From assembly GCA_000310025.1 (NCBI GenBank), contig FN649734.1, forward strand, positions 5,946,021 through 6,010,020: DNA of 64,000 nt, in the 5' to 3' direction. Below, one piece after another: positions 19,726-31,900 of this stretch. A program made the translations under genes and the position numbers. The DNA is from Ectocarpus siliculosus. Its lineage: Eukaryota > Sar > Phaeophyceae > Ectocarpales > Ectocarpaceae. The notes under the pieces are model-generated. The model was not told the origin of the DNA and did no database searches. It saw nothing but the letters and a program-made list of their open reading frames with translations. How positions within the stretch are numbered: position 1 is the first letter of the stretch; the number at the start of each line of letters is the position of its first letter.

Positions 19726-22700
19726 CTCACGCCTCACGCCAACGCCGCCTCACACACTCCACACTCCACACTCCACACCTACTTTACGGCCCCCCGAGTC
19801 CCGAGTCCCGAGCCCCGTTATGTCTTTGACCCCACCAGCATCGGCTACAACGCCAATGGCGGCGGTGTCGCTTACTACCACGACACACAACGCGTCCGTC
19901 GGAACGGCCTCAAAACGGCCTCCACCCCCGTGTCCTTGGTCGGGACCAGCACATCTCCAGTCGTTGCTCCTGCTGCAGAGGAGGCTGCTGCTGGAGCTGC
20001 TGGTGCTGCTGCTCACCCAGTGCCTCCGGGAGGCACACAAGCACCAACATCTGGAGCGATGGACAAGTTTGTGCAGCCATATGTTCCAGGGAGTAATGAG
20101 GCTGCGCACATCTTCGTCTTGGCGAACAAGCCTGCAGCCGCTGCCGCCGGTCGCCAGCGGAGGAGTGTTGCTGCGGCTCCGGCCACGGGAGCAAGTGACA
20201 ACAGCACAGGCAAGCGATCTCGAGGGGTGAACGGACTTTCGTCCTCCAACCCGAAAACTATTTCGGCAAGCTCACGCTGCAGGACTTTTCCGGGTGAGGG
20301 CCTCGTCGTTTCCGCGGGCGCCCTCTATTGCGAACCGTGCGCCAAGCGCCTGGGGACTTGCCTCTCCACGATCAGGGCCCATTGTGGACTCCTGAAGGAC
20401 GGTAGTCACAAGGCGGAACCCAACCAGCACATGCAGAAGCTGGAGGTGCACTTGGCCGCAGAGTTCGAGGCGCCTAACAGGAAGACTCGCTTCACGCAGT
20501 ACTGCAACAAGAGGCGGGCCGTATACGGGAAGACCGTCGATCCCGAGGTCAACGACAAGCGCTGCAAGGTGATCAGAATATTTTTTTTCAATCGTCGACA
20601 TTCTCTTTATTTTGGAACAGCACAGAACGAGGTGAATTTTGCTCTGCATATCTTGATGTACTTCGCGACTAACCTTGTTTAGACCATGTTATCCTATATA
20701 AGTGAACAACGACCAAATTTCTTCATTGGTCAGCCATTATTGTGCGTACGCCAACAGCAGCAGCAGAGTAGTAGAGTGGACTTGCTGCAGTATTTCCCTT
20801 CAAGTCGTTTGCATACGGCTGTGTGAATTTTCCATACAAGTCGAGCCAGCAGCAGATAAGGGGGTTACTCTTTGGCCGGGCACACGGTTACGTAATGTGA
20901 TGATGATTCCTGAATTCTCCTTCGCTCGGGTTGTTTTTTCAATAAGAAGATTGGTTTGAAGTAGGCACCTGCTGTCCCCTATTGTTTTGCTCTGGTTCTA
21001 CCGTAATAGTTCCGCTTCTGGATCTGGTGCTTGCTCGGCCGCCTCACCTCCCATGTGCCTCACCCCCCACCTGTGCTTCTGTTATATTCCAGCTAATCAC
21101 TCAAGTCATGGGTGCCGGAATATCACTCTCCAAGCTTGACCCTCTCCGGAGCATGTTCACCAGCCTCGGAGCAGACATGGTGGGGTCATCGAAGTCGAAG
21201 GAGTACATCGGCTTCATCAACGAGGAGCAGATTCGCTCCATTCGTCAGGACATCCTTGGCAAGGACATCGGTATTGCCATCGATGGGACGCCTTTCAACG
21301 GCACGGTAAGGGAGGTCCACTTGCCGCATGCTACGAATCTGTGCACTTCCGTCGTGAGACTATTTTTTTTGCGCTGCTACACTCGTTGTGCCTCTTGGTC
21401 GTTCGGTTGTCTTTTGCGCACCCCCTCCGTCGATTTCCATTGTGCTTTTCGGATCATTCGCTTTATTTAATTCCTTGTGGCATCTGATGTTTGCGGGATT
21501 TCTTACTCGCTGTTGACCGTGAGCAAGACTGAGCTGTATGCAAGCCTATACACCCTCAACACTACGTTTCTTGCATCACTCTTCGGCGTCGAACCTCGTC
21601 CCCTTTTCCAGGAGACGTTCGGCGTGGTTGTTCGCGCCGTGGGAAAAGACCTCGCAGTCATAAAGCGCCTCGTCTCCCTTCGCATGCTGGAGAGCGCCAT
21701 GAACAACCGCAACATTGCCGCTGAGGTGATCGACGTCGTCAGAGACAGGCTGGATATCTCCGATCGGGTAAGTTCATTGGGCAGCCGTCAAAGTTATGCA
21801 TGTTGTTTGAGTGGGGAGATGAAAGCGTGTGTTGGCAACGCTTCGGGTGGTGACTGATACCCTCGCCCCCTTGTTGGTTTCGAAATCGTGAATGGTGTTC
21901 GCCCACCGCACTCATACTAATGCGCGAATGCGAACTCGTTCTCCCTCCCGGCCCCTCCTCCCCTGTTTGCGCCCAAACAGAACCTCGTGAAGAGTTTTCA
22001 GTTCGATGGCTGCGCCGCCAACCGCAAGGCTATGAGGGACGTGTTGCCCGGCTTCTTCTCGCAGGCCGTCTACATCGCATGCTGCAGCCACCTCATGGAC
22101 AACTCGGGTAAGTTTGTGTTTCCGTTCGCAGATAGTCGCGGGCCCCGTTTGTGTTGCGCGGGTTGTGGGCCATGGAGCTCTTGCTTCCTGTTGCTAGAGC
22201 AGCCGTCAGCAAATATTTCTCTCTTTTCCATCGGTTGGGACGTGTGGTCTTACCTCGTTATCTGCCTTCTCGAGATAGCACAACCTCTTGTACTGCAAGC
22301 TGTGATCGTGCACATTGTCTCCTACCGTTTACAGAACACAAGAGAGTTTCTGAATCGCTGACAATTCTAAACATGAACATAACCGCCATTTAATTCGGTT
22401 GTCTCCATATTTTCTTCATCGTGTCTCTTTCATTTTGGCAGGGAAGCAGATCGATGCGCCAAGGGCCAGTGATTTTATGCTCAAGACCAGCAGCGTGTTC
22501 AGCTACAGCTTCCACGCGAAGCGCGAGCTCGTGAACAGGGCAGGGAAGACGTGGCCGAGGTTTGTCAACCACCGGTGGGGTTCCAAGGCTGAGGTGTTCG
22601 AGTTCCTGAGCACCCAGCTGCCGGCCATCGAGGACTTCATCCGCACCTTCCGCAACTCCGACGGGAGGCGCAACAAGACATGCCAGGCGCTGCAGGTACA

Positions 22701-24076
22701 GCGCTTATGGAGTATGCTGATTGGAACCTTCGACTACGCCAGAGTTTTGTCTGCCATAATATCTTGCCTTGCCTCTCCTGTGTGCTTGACGTTCAGCGTC
22801 AACACTCAATGTGCTCCCTTTTGAAATGCGGTGCTAAACACCGTTGCTTCTCGGTTTCACGCGGCAGGACAAATACCTGGACAACGTCCACGAGCGCAGG
22901 TTTCTGCTCCTGGAGCTTGCCATGTACAGGGACGTCTTGTTGACGTTCAAGACAGCATGCTTGGCATTGGAGGGGGACGATGCCCTGGTGTTCAAGGTGA
23001 GGAACACGATTGTGTGGTTATGGAACTTGGGCGTGTATCTTGGTGCTGTTGATGCTCACCATTTAGATTTTCTTGTGTTTCCGAGGTGTACTTCAACATG
23101 CAGAGAGACCTCGACATCGTTGTGAGACAGTTCAACGTAAGCGCAGGCAACGGTGCTGCCATCATGTCTTCGCTGGCTGTGCCCAATTCGAAAAAGGTTC
23201 TTGACAATTGCATGCGGGCAACGGCATGCACCTGCTTCCTTGTTTGGCACACAACATCTCACAGCCAACGCTTGCAATTCCTTGTCGCACATTGTTGTTT
23301 GTCGACAGGCGTACGACATCATCCAGAAAGTGGTGACAACCCTGCGGCTGGACGACCTGAACGCCTACGTGTCCCTCCCCAACGTCGAAGCTCTGCTCCG
23401 AGGAAACCACGAGGGCACACCGGATGAGGCCACGTTAGCCTCTTTGCGCTCACACGTCACGGGCTGCCTCAAGGACATCCGCAGCTACTCAAGCAGCCAG
23501 TTCGGCGACGGCATGGAGGTCAAGTTCCGCCGCGAGCTTGACCTCTTCAAGGCCGCGCGGATCATCAACCACGTGCACGTCCGCCAGCAACCTCTCGACG
23601 ACATCGACCCCGAAGTGTTGAGCATCTTTCCTTTCATCAGTTCGGGCGACATCACCAACCTCCGCGCGGAGATGCCCGAGTACATGAACGCCGTCACCCG
23701 CGTGAGGTCGACGTACCCGGTGCGGAGTTTCTGGGTGGACAACGCGTCAACTCTTCCCGCGTGGTACGCTGTCGTGGAGAAGCTGTGGTTGGTGCAGCCT
23801 TCGTCAGCTATGATGGAACGTGTTTTCTCCGTCCTCAACAACGTGTTCGGAAAGCAGCAGCTATCTTGTCTGAACGACCTCGTGGAGACGACGGTCATGG
23901 TGCGGTTCAACGAGACTGACCGCACCAAGGGGTCGGCTGCCCAAGCTGCAGCCTTGGACGACGAGGAAGAACACGAGGGAGGGCCTGCCCAAGCTGCAGC
24001 CTTGGAGGACGAGGACGACGAGGATGAGGGCGACGAGGACGAGGACGAGGAAGACACCGGGAGCGGACAGGACTAA
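19726..24076 (+). CDS. hAT transposase (spliced, at least 8 exons)
   Basis: Exons: to 20568; 21093-21305; 21612-21767; 21981-22107; 22442-22695; 22868-22996; 23086-23196; 23309-24076 (TAA). Every intron is GT-AG and all phases agree, giving about 860 residues. Exon 1 has a BED-like zinc finger (YCEPC...IRAHC...H). Later exons give AIDGTP and FQFDGCAANRKAM (likely catalytic Asp residues), VNHRWGS (the RW motif) and the C-terminal LVQPSSAMMERVFSVLNN dimerisation block. An acidic Asp/Glu tail follows. It binds the TIRs and excises and reinserts the element. The start is unresolved: the frame is open from 19726 (PRYVFDPTSIGYNANGG...), and an in-frame ATG at 19690 is cut off by TGA at 19723, so a 5' exon or a mutation is possible. 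Confidence 0.87.
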
Positions 24077-24759
24077 AAGAAACACACAACAAGTCGTGTG
24101 TGTAGTTGTTTGACGTCACACCGACCGTCACAGGCCTTGGACATGACGCATTTTTCCTTGATGGTAGTCGGACGAAACATCGCGCTCTTACTGTTGGGTG
24201 TGGTGTGTGGTGTTCTCTTGGAGATCGTGCGTTTGATGTAGCAATTAGTTTTAAAATTGGTTGCAGATTTGCAGCGAAGGGGCTCAACCAGAGTACCATA
24301 TTATTGATGTTTTTCTTGCTTGCGTTGCAAATGGCAAATGGCATGCGTGCGCCTTGCTGGCACCCCCGGGTACCCACGTTACAGTAGAAAGTAGATATCT
24401 TGCAACGGCTCTGTGAACCAACGAACGCGTCTACTACTCTGTTGACTCAAGATAGAAATGAGCAAAAATAAACGTAAAACCTGGATCGTTTTTGGTACAG
24501 TAGTGTCGTACCAAGGGTATATATACCAAGATAACCAGAGGGTCTCTAGGAGTCTCACCTGCTTCAAATTTCTTCGATTACCCCCTGATGATATACCAAC
24601 CAAGCCATTGCAACGTGCAGTGGCGCGCTCTAGGTGGTGCATGGAATGGGGCGCAAAACCGATTTGGTCGGCATCAAGCACAACAACACCGCTTTGTGCT
24701 TTGTAGGACCTTGTGGCCTTGTTCTGTCGAACTGAGATGCATTTAAGCCGCGCTAAGAC

Positions 24760-25020
24760 GCAGTTTCGACGCGCAAAGACGTATTTTAGACGCGCTTAGA
24801 CGTATTTTAGACGCGCTTAAGCGAACACAAGACGTCCCAAGACGAATACAAGACGTGCTAAGACGAATACAAGACGTGCTAAGACGAATACAAGACGTGC
24901 TAAGACGAACCAGAGATGCGTTTAGACGTGTAAGATGCACTAAGACGAACCGAAAATTTTTTCGCCTGCGGCGGGCTAAGTACTCGCTCGTCTTAACAGT
25001 CCGACTAAGTCGGCGCTGCG
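24760..25020. repeat. hAT 3' subterminal repeats (AAGACG-rich)
   Basis: AAGACG occurs repeatedly. A perfect 21-bp unit GACGAATACAAGACGTGCTAA is tandemly repeated three times at 24841-24903, and related words (TTTTAGACGCGCTTA) lie around 24770-24820. Clustered short repeats inside the TIRs are the typical transposase-binding region of hAT elements. The left end has only scattered inverted versions (CGTCTAA at 19387 and beyond). Confidence 0.75.
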
Positions 25021-25043
25021 CGCGACTTAGAAGGCCGGGCCAA
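25021..25043 (-). repeat. hAT terminal inverted repeat, right
   Basis: Exact reverse complement of 19354-19376. Together with the bases just inside it (CTAAGTCG...CGACTTAG) it forms a small palindrome at the 3' end. Confidence 0.92.
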
Positions 25044-25051
25044 GTCATGGG
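25044..25051 (+). repeat. 8-bp target-site duplication (right), GTCATGGG
   Basis: Perfect copy of 19346-19353, marking the insertion point of the hAT element. Confidence 0.9.
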
Positions 25052-25230
25052 GTCTGAGTCCGAGTTTGGCTATAAGATACAGCATGGCGTGACAAGGATA
25101 ACAACACACGATGGTGGTTTCCATCTTCTGGGGTGTTCCGGTGCACACACACTACGGTTTCAGGAGTTCAGTTGTTGATCCCCGCTTTCGTTTCGCCGGT
25201 CTTCCTCTATAACTGCTGTATGAAAACGAC

Positions 25231-25262
<32 letters not shown>

Positions 25263-25880
25263 GAAGTAGACACACACTATAACACTCAAGTTGCCACACG
25301 CACTGCATTAGACCTACTGCTGTAGTAAAGGTTGGCTTGCAGTTGTGCTTGGTTGAGTGTACAGGGTTGGCAACTTCGTATGTGTACCAACAAATAAGAC
25401 ACATCTGACCACCCGAGTGCGACTGATTGGATCTTTTTGTATGCTTCGATGACACCGTCTCCAATCTCCAAGGTAAAAAAGAAGATAGCGAACATGCCTC
25501 TTTTTCCGATAGCGCACGAAAGAGCTAAATCTTGGACTCGTGGGTGGGTGAGATCGCGATCTCACCGACCCCGGTGTAAAAGTTCATGCATGTCGGGTTC
25601 TTGGTTTTATTTGCGCACCCCGGTGCCACCTCTCCGACCGGTGCCATCCCCCCGACCGGTGCCACCTCTCCGCCTGTTACGGTATCCTGAGAAACTGCTG
25701 GATTTGATACATAAAAGGGCGACGGATTGGGGCGTCGGAAGTGTTCAAGCCGCCCCCTCTCCCCCGCGTACCGCTCGTTCGTCGATTGGTTGAAACCTCA
25801 CCTGCGCAGCAGCCACGTTCGCACCATACATACCCACCCCCGCCATAGATATAGAATCATCCTCCGGCAATCCTGCAACG
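25052..25880. other. Gene-free stretch upstream of the SGNH-like gene
   Basis: It holds a (GCA)n microsatellite (25231-25261) and CCGGTGCCACCTCTCCGACC repeats (25613-25675). The promoter of the gene starting at 25881 should lie in its right part, but no clear TATA box or initiator is visible. Confidence 0.5.
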
Positions 25881-28880
25881 ATGCTCAATCGGAAGGTCGC
25901 CTTCCGATGTGCGGGAGCAGTGGTGGCTGCGACCGTCGTCTTGTTGTCTGCTGCGGAGCGCGCTATCACACAAGAAAGAGGCACCGCCGTTAGCCCGCTA
26001 TCGAGCTTGCTGCCTCCAGCAGCATCGTCATCGGAGTTGGATTCTGACCATCATGACGATGATGGGGAAAGCACGGAAGGGTGCGAGGCGCCTTACTACG
26101 CGATTGTGCCGGAGCGCAGGCACCGGGTGGAGGCGCCGTCTGAGGGCACCGTGGCAGGGAACGTTCGGGCGGTCTACGAAGACATGTCTGCAGGGATATT
26201 GGTGCGTTAGCTACTGCTTTGACTGCTGTATATTGCGGCAGCAGCAGCTGTGTTCTTGCAGCAAGCTGTGCATACCATGATGGTTGCACCTTATGGTCGA
26301 ATGACGGGCGGGTGTGTGCCAATTCGTCGGCCCGGACTGCCAAAGCGTTTCTTCCTTTCCTTGTTGGTCCGCGGTCGTTGGGGCTTTGCACGCCGTCATC
26401 GTCTATTGGCATGTACCGTAGCGGTGGTGCGGATGCTGGTATGTAGCAATGGCCACGAGATTTGCGTCGGTCCACGAAAAACAGCAACGGCTTCAAGTTG
26501 CAGTACCGTTGTTGGCTTGTCGCGAACTGCCGCACTGCTTTGCTGTACGACGGTGTCTTGCTGCATCCAACGTATGCTACATACAAACATGTGGGAGGTG
26601 TGCAGCACCCACTCCCTCTGTAGATGCATCGCGCGCAAGACAGAAAACAGCAGCAGGTATCTTGCGCTCGCACAGAATCAAACACCATGCAGGAGGAAGA
26701 AAGTTCTCATTTCCTGTCGGGCAAACATGGTGGTGTGTGTGTGTGATGTGGAAATCCCGAGAGAGAAGACGGGGCAACCTCCATGTACTGCTGTCTGCTG
26801 TACTGCTGTAGTATGCATGCTGGACATAAGAGAGCTCTTCGCTTTGGCACAAAAAGCGCCCAAGTAGGCAGTGGTGTCCAACTGCTGTGTGTCATAACTG
26901 GCACACCAGCACACCAGCGCACCAGCCTCGAACCTACAATAATAGCCAAGGCACCAACTTAGCATCTATGCGCCAGTGTTGTAAGCACTCGTCGGCAGAC
27001 TACAGCAGTACAGCAGTAGTCGCTGCTGTACCCAGCTACCGCCGAATGCGTCCTATTTAGCTGCACCAAGCTGCACCATTATTATTATTCTGCTGTGCTG
27101 TGCGCACCCCGAATATTAGCGTGCCCGCATGCGAAAAAAAAGAAAGAAACCTGGCGTGCGTACCTGCATGTACGCACAGCGCTCAGCGGTCACAGCGGCG
27201 GCGGGCGCATGCATACCGCAAAAAAAGGCTGCACAGCAGCAGTAAAAGACCGACAAATCTAGGTAGACCAAGAGATAAGCATTTTGTAATGTGTTTTGCC
27301 AATGTAAATGCGCAAGTGCTGTATGTAGTCTTAGATGCCGAAGGCGAGGAAACAGCAGCAGCAGCAGCGTCAAAATCGTTATTCTTGTGAAAATATGTTC
27401 CATCTCTTTGCGCAAGTTTAGGGAGACTACGAACCGCACCGCACCAACAAGGCGTACTTCCGTCGTGTACTCTGCAGCACTGCTGTAGGCTTACATGTAG
27501 GCTACATATGGCCGTGTAAATATTGAGTGGATTATTAGTGCAGAGAGTTTTTAGATGCCTGGACGGATTCTGTGGAAAAGTTTACTCTCGTTTATAGTAT
27601 ACAGCAGTATACAGGTCTAACTGCTTGCGTGCTCTGACATGTCCCCCTGCCCGCTACACACAAATAAATACAGGACGCACCCGCACTTGCGAACCCAGGA
27701 GTTAAAAGAGTTAAGAAATGAAGCCTTAAGAAGATCCATTTTTTATTTTTATTGAGCTCGGTGAAGAACCCCTCCTATACTAAAAGCTACAGTCTATATT
27801 GCGACCATTCGTAGCATGACCCCGGAACTAAGAACCCCAGCGGAACTAAGAACCACAGGAGGCTAAAAACATGGGGGGCAGAACGTGCTTTCCCGTACGT
27901 CGAACAACGAAACTGCTGTCGTTTGGGCGTCTTTACATTTTTGATAAGCTGCCCGGCTCTGTAGTCCAACTGACGCGGACGAAATCCTTGCGCCACAGGT
28001 TAACTACCCAAAGAGGGTACGTGTGCCCCCCTGTTCTGGCAAACCATTACCAAAGCGAACACGGCAACATATACGAAGTAGCGCTCAGTAGCACACCCCA
28101 CCCAAACATATATATAGGTAAATGAGAGTCGGCCATCAAGCAGTAAAATCTACCCACTTATTGGCAATGCTTGCCGTCTCGAGTCTGCCTCTGGCCATTT
28201 TCTACCTCTCTCGATTACCATGTCTTCCGCATTGCTGTACACGACAGTAGTTCTACTGACTGTAGAAGATAGTTCCGAGGCCAAGGACTGCCTGAAAAAC
28301 AACAAAGAAGTAGTATGAACATGTCAACAGACCCCTCCAACGGCGAAATAGGCAATTACTAAGTGAACTGTTTCAGACTCCCGACCACGTCCTACGTTTG
28401 AGTGTCAACATGCTTGTGTCTCGGGACAGAAACGATGGGGTGCCGAGTACGAAGACACGCTGTTCTCCGATGCCATGGCATGGGGGGCAGACGGGCGACA
28501 GGTGGTGAAGGACAAGATGCTTAACGCGGTGCTGGAGCAGGATAGTTTCGTGGCAGCTTTCACAGGCGAGAGATACAGGCCTGCTCATTAGACTATGTAG
28601 AGGGAGGGGGAGAGAAGGCGGGGGGGATAGACGGGCAGGCAGACAGACCGAGAGGCCCCCTGGGAGAGTGGGCTATAACAGTAGAAGAGCGGATAGCTTG
28701 GATGTTCAAGCTGCTGGCTCGCGGTCTCGAGTTTGTTTGGTCGTCGTGGCGACGTTGGTCTGATCGTGAGGTGCCTTGCTCTCTTCATTGTCAGATGCTC
28801 TACTAGTGATCCGTGAACAGAATCCCAGTAGCTTTTGCAGCAACATGCACGTCCAAGCTGGAATAATGGGAGACAGGAAT

Positions 28881-28921
<41 letters not shown>

Positions 28922-31900
28922 GGCGGAGCGTACCTTGTATGACACAAGACAACACACCCTCTGGACCAATTTTCAAAGCTCGATTACGTCACAACGAAGA
29001 GGATGCATTAATGAAACAATACATTTTCAGAAAGCTCTCGACGAGACTGCTTCAACGCCACCGTTTTCGGCGCTGTGGCTCTTTCTGCTGTTGAGAAATC
29101 GAGATTTGAAAATCGGTGCAGGGGGTGTGTTATCTTGTGTCATTTTCGGTAGTCGTTAATCTGCTTGCCTTGTCTGTCTCACCTACGACCTCTAAAAGGC
29201 TATAGGGGGGGGATGGTTCCCCCATGTTGCCGCGTACCATGTACTGTAGAGGGAATCCTTCGGTCTCGGTCGATGTTGTAACCGGTCCGCTTGACAAGCT
29301 GCCTTGTTTTGTCCCAGTTGGGCCCACGGGAACCTTGCTGTACAGGAGTCAGTAGCTTTAACGCGAACATCAGCAAACACGTGTTAAACAGTAGGAGAGT
29401 TGCTGTGCAGTCTACCGTATCAATGTCACGCTGGAGCGTCGCGTCTGACTTTCCATGGCACCCTGTGCCTGAACTGCACCTGGGCACTTCTCTGGCGACG
29501 TGTGTACAGGCAATTCCATTGCGGCCGGACACGACTGCCTGTACGAGCAAAGCTACCCCATTCTTCTCAATGCTACCATGGGCCGGCTGATGGCTGCTGC
29601 AGGAGTAGGGTGAGATTTCCAAACCAAGCTTGTTTTATGTGTGTTTTGAACGGAGTCTGTTATTGTACTCACTGGGTAGTGCAAGCTTCGCCGTGGCTTG
29701 TTTGTGATCGCCTTGCCTGTCTTGTGCGGCAAGAGCCATAGCGATACCAAAAGCATGGACGTTGATTTCTTATGGGTTGTCGTGTATGAAGAAACCGCAT
29801 TATGGCTTGGCCGCTACTGGTGATGTGGAATAAGGGTGTGATGCCTGTAGCTGAAGTCGCGCAGAATGTGCATGGTATGTGGTACATGGTGCATGTCGCT
29901 CGATTGAACAACAGCACCGTGCCAGTTCTTGTTCCCCCGAAAATATGTAAACAATCGAAACCAGCATGTAGATCTTCTTTTGTACCGCTTCCAATCCTAT
30001 CATCTCTCTGATCTGATAATCTTTCGTTCGAAGTTTCGCTTGACTTGGCCGTTGCCGATCTGCCTACCGATCCGTCTTTGCACCCACCCCAAAGGTACAC
30101 CGCCATCAACGTCGCCATGGGGAACACAAGGGCTGCGCCGTACAGCTACTGCGTCGACGCCCACGCTGGGTTGGATGCCGATATCGTGTCTTGGTCCTTC
30201 GTGAGTGCCATAATCAAGCAGAATACGCTTCGGAGCTCCACCACGCCATCTATCTAACGGACCATCCGTGCTTATTTCGTCATCCCACTCCTCGGCGGAC
30301 TCATTAGCACGTGCGGCTGGGAGAACGACCGGTCAACAACCGAACACAAATTACTTCTTCAGTTGACTCATCCGCCCCAAAGCTGCGCGTGCGGACGTGA
30401 GGACAAATTGCACGTTCACGGAACCCTGGTTATCACGACGCGGTTTGAAATCGAACGAAAGGGCTAAAGCCTCGCCGTATTTAATCGCCGTTCGGTGGGG
30501 GACAATAATCCCCTTGATGCCTTGTGGGCATGTCGTCCCACTAGTTTAGTCTAAACGCAGCATAAATTGGCTAAGCCTTTATGTTCAGATTTTCATAGTG
30601 CACAACCAAGAGCTCCTTCTCTATGCTCATCGTTCGCCGCTTTCGAAACGACCCCTCGAAATGATCCCAGAGTGCGTGCAACCCGATTCTCGCCCTTTTT
30701 TTTCCGCTTCACGGTTTTGCTGGGTTTTGCCCAAGAACATGTGACCCTACTCCGGTACTGGCGTTCGGAATGAACACACACGCATCATTCTACGCCGTTG
30801 CTATCCGCAAACGTTGTCACCCTCTTCCCAATCGTGGTGCTTCCTCTTTGCACCAGTCGATGTTGAGGGCATCGAAGGCGTAGGGATCATCATCCAAACC
30901 GCTATGTTGCGCTCCCCGCGATCGCTGTTCAGAGCACAAACACGCTACGCTTTGCCCGGGACATTGCCCGACCACCGCCGTGCGTCTTGACCCTTTTTGT
31001 GGATCCATATCTAGGGTATGGAAATTGCCACGTTACCCTGCGAGGAAGCGGCTGCCGCCGTAGAGCTCTTCGTAAGATCTTCGCTAGTCCTTCCCAGGAG
31101 GCCAGCGATTCTAGTGCTCGACGCACAGGCTGACCAAGGCGCCAAGGGCCGACTAGAGCTGCTGAAACACAGAAACCGAAGGTGCGGGTGAATAGAAACG
31201 CGGGCTATCACGCGAAACCGTCGGACGCCCGCGGGCGGGAGAATCTCCCGAGAGGGAAATCGTGCCGGATTGTCAACGATCGTCGGTACGGACAACAGCA
31301 GACGTGTCGTCGGGGGGTTGGTTGCATGAGCGACAGCACTCGTCGCACGGGAGTTTTTCCGCCCCAAACCTAGTCGTCGCGTTCTTTGCTTACCCGCGGC
31401 ACGGAGGAAAGGTCCTGGTCCTCGCCTCGCTGAACGTGGACGTTTATGTCCTGTTAGGCGTTCTTGTGTGTGCGCGGCAATGCGGTTTGGTTCCGGGTTT
31501 CAAGGGCGACCCGCCTCGGTTCAGTCCGCGAATTTCCTCGACAACCTTCCACGTGCGTAGCTTGTAGATAAATCAATAAGATCTGCACACCCTGTGCAAC
31601 TGCAGCTATTAACTAAGTTACAACCAGTTGCGCACGAGCCCCGAAGAGTAGTGTCCACAGATAAAACTGTCGTGCACAATTCGGAACCCGTAGTCGTCTC
31701 CAGGCAGCTATTTGCGCACGATCCTGGAAGATTTGTTATCCGTGACGGCGTGTTGCGTTAGGTCGGAACGGCTTCCCGAAGATGCTTGCCTCGCTTGGTT
31801 TGTGCCTGAAGGTGTCATGTGCGTTGTTTCCGCGACCGTTCAATGCCCTCCAAAGGTTTCTGGGCTACTGCAACGGGCCAAAGCGCAACCTCATGGAAGC

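Larger units (their letters stand above)
19354..25043 (+). mobile_element. Complete hAT-superfamily DNA transposon
   Basis: A perfect 23-bp terminal inverted repeat (TTGGCCCGGCCTTCTAAGTC then GCG) lies at 19354-19376 and 25021-25043. It is flanked by a perfect 8-bp direct repeat GTCATGGG (19346-19353 and 25044-25051). An 8-bp target duplication with short TIRs is diagnostic for hAT. Inside is a spliced transposase gene carrying the hAT RW motif and C-terminal dimerisation signature. Total length is 5,690 bp. The intact ends, target duplication and open spliced frame suggest a recent and possibly still mobile copy. Confidence 0.93.
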
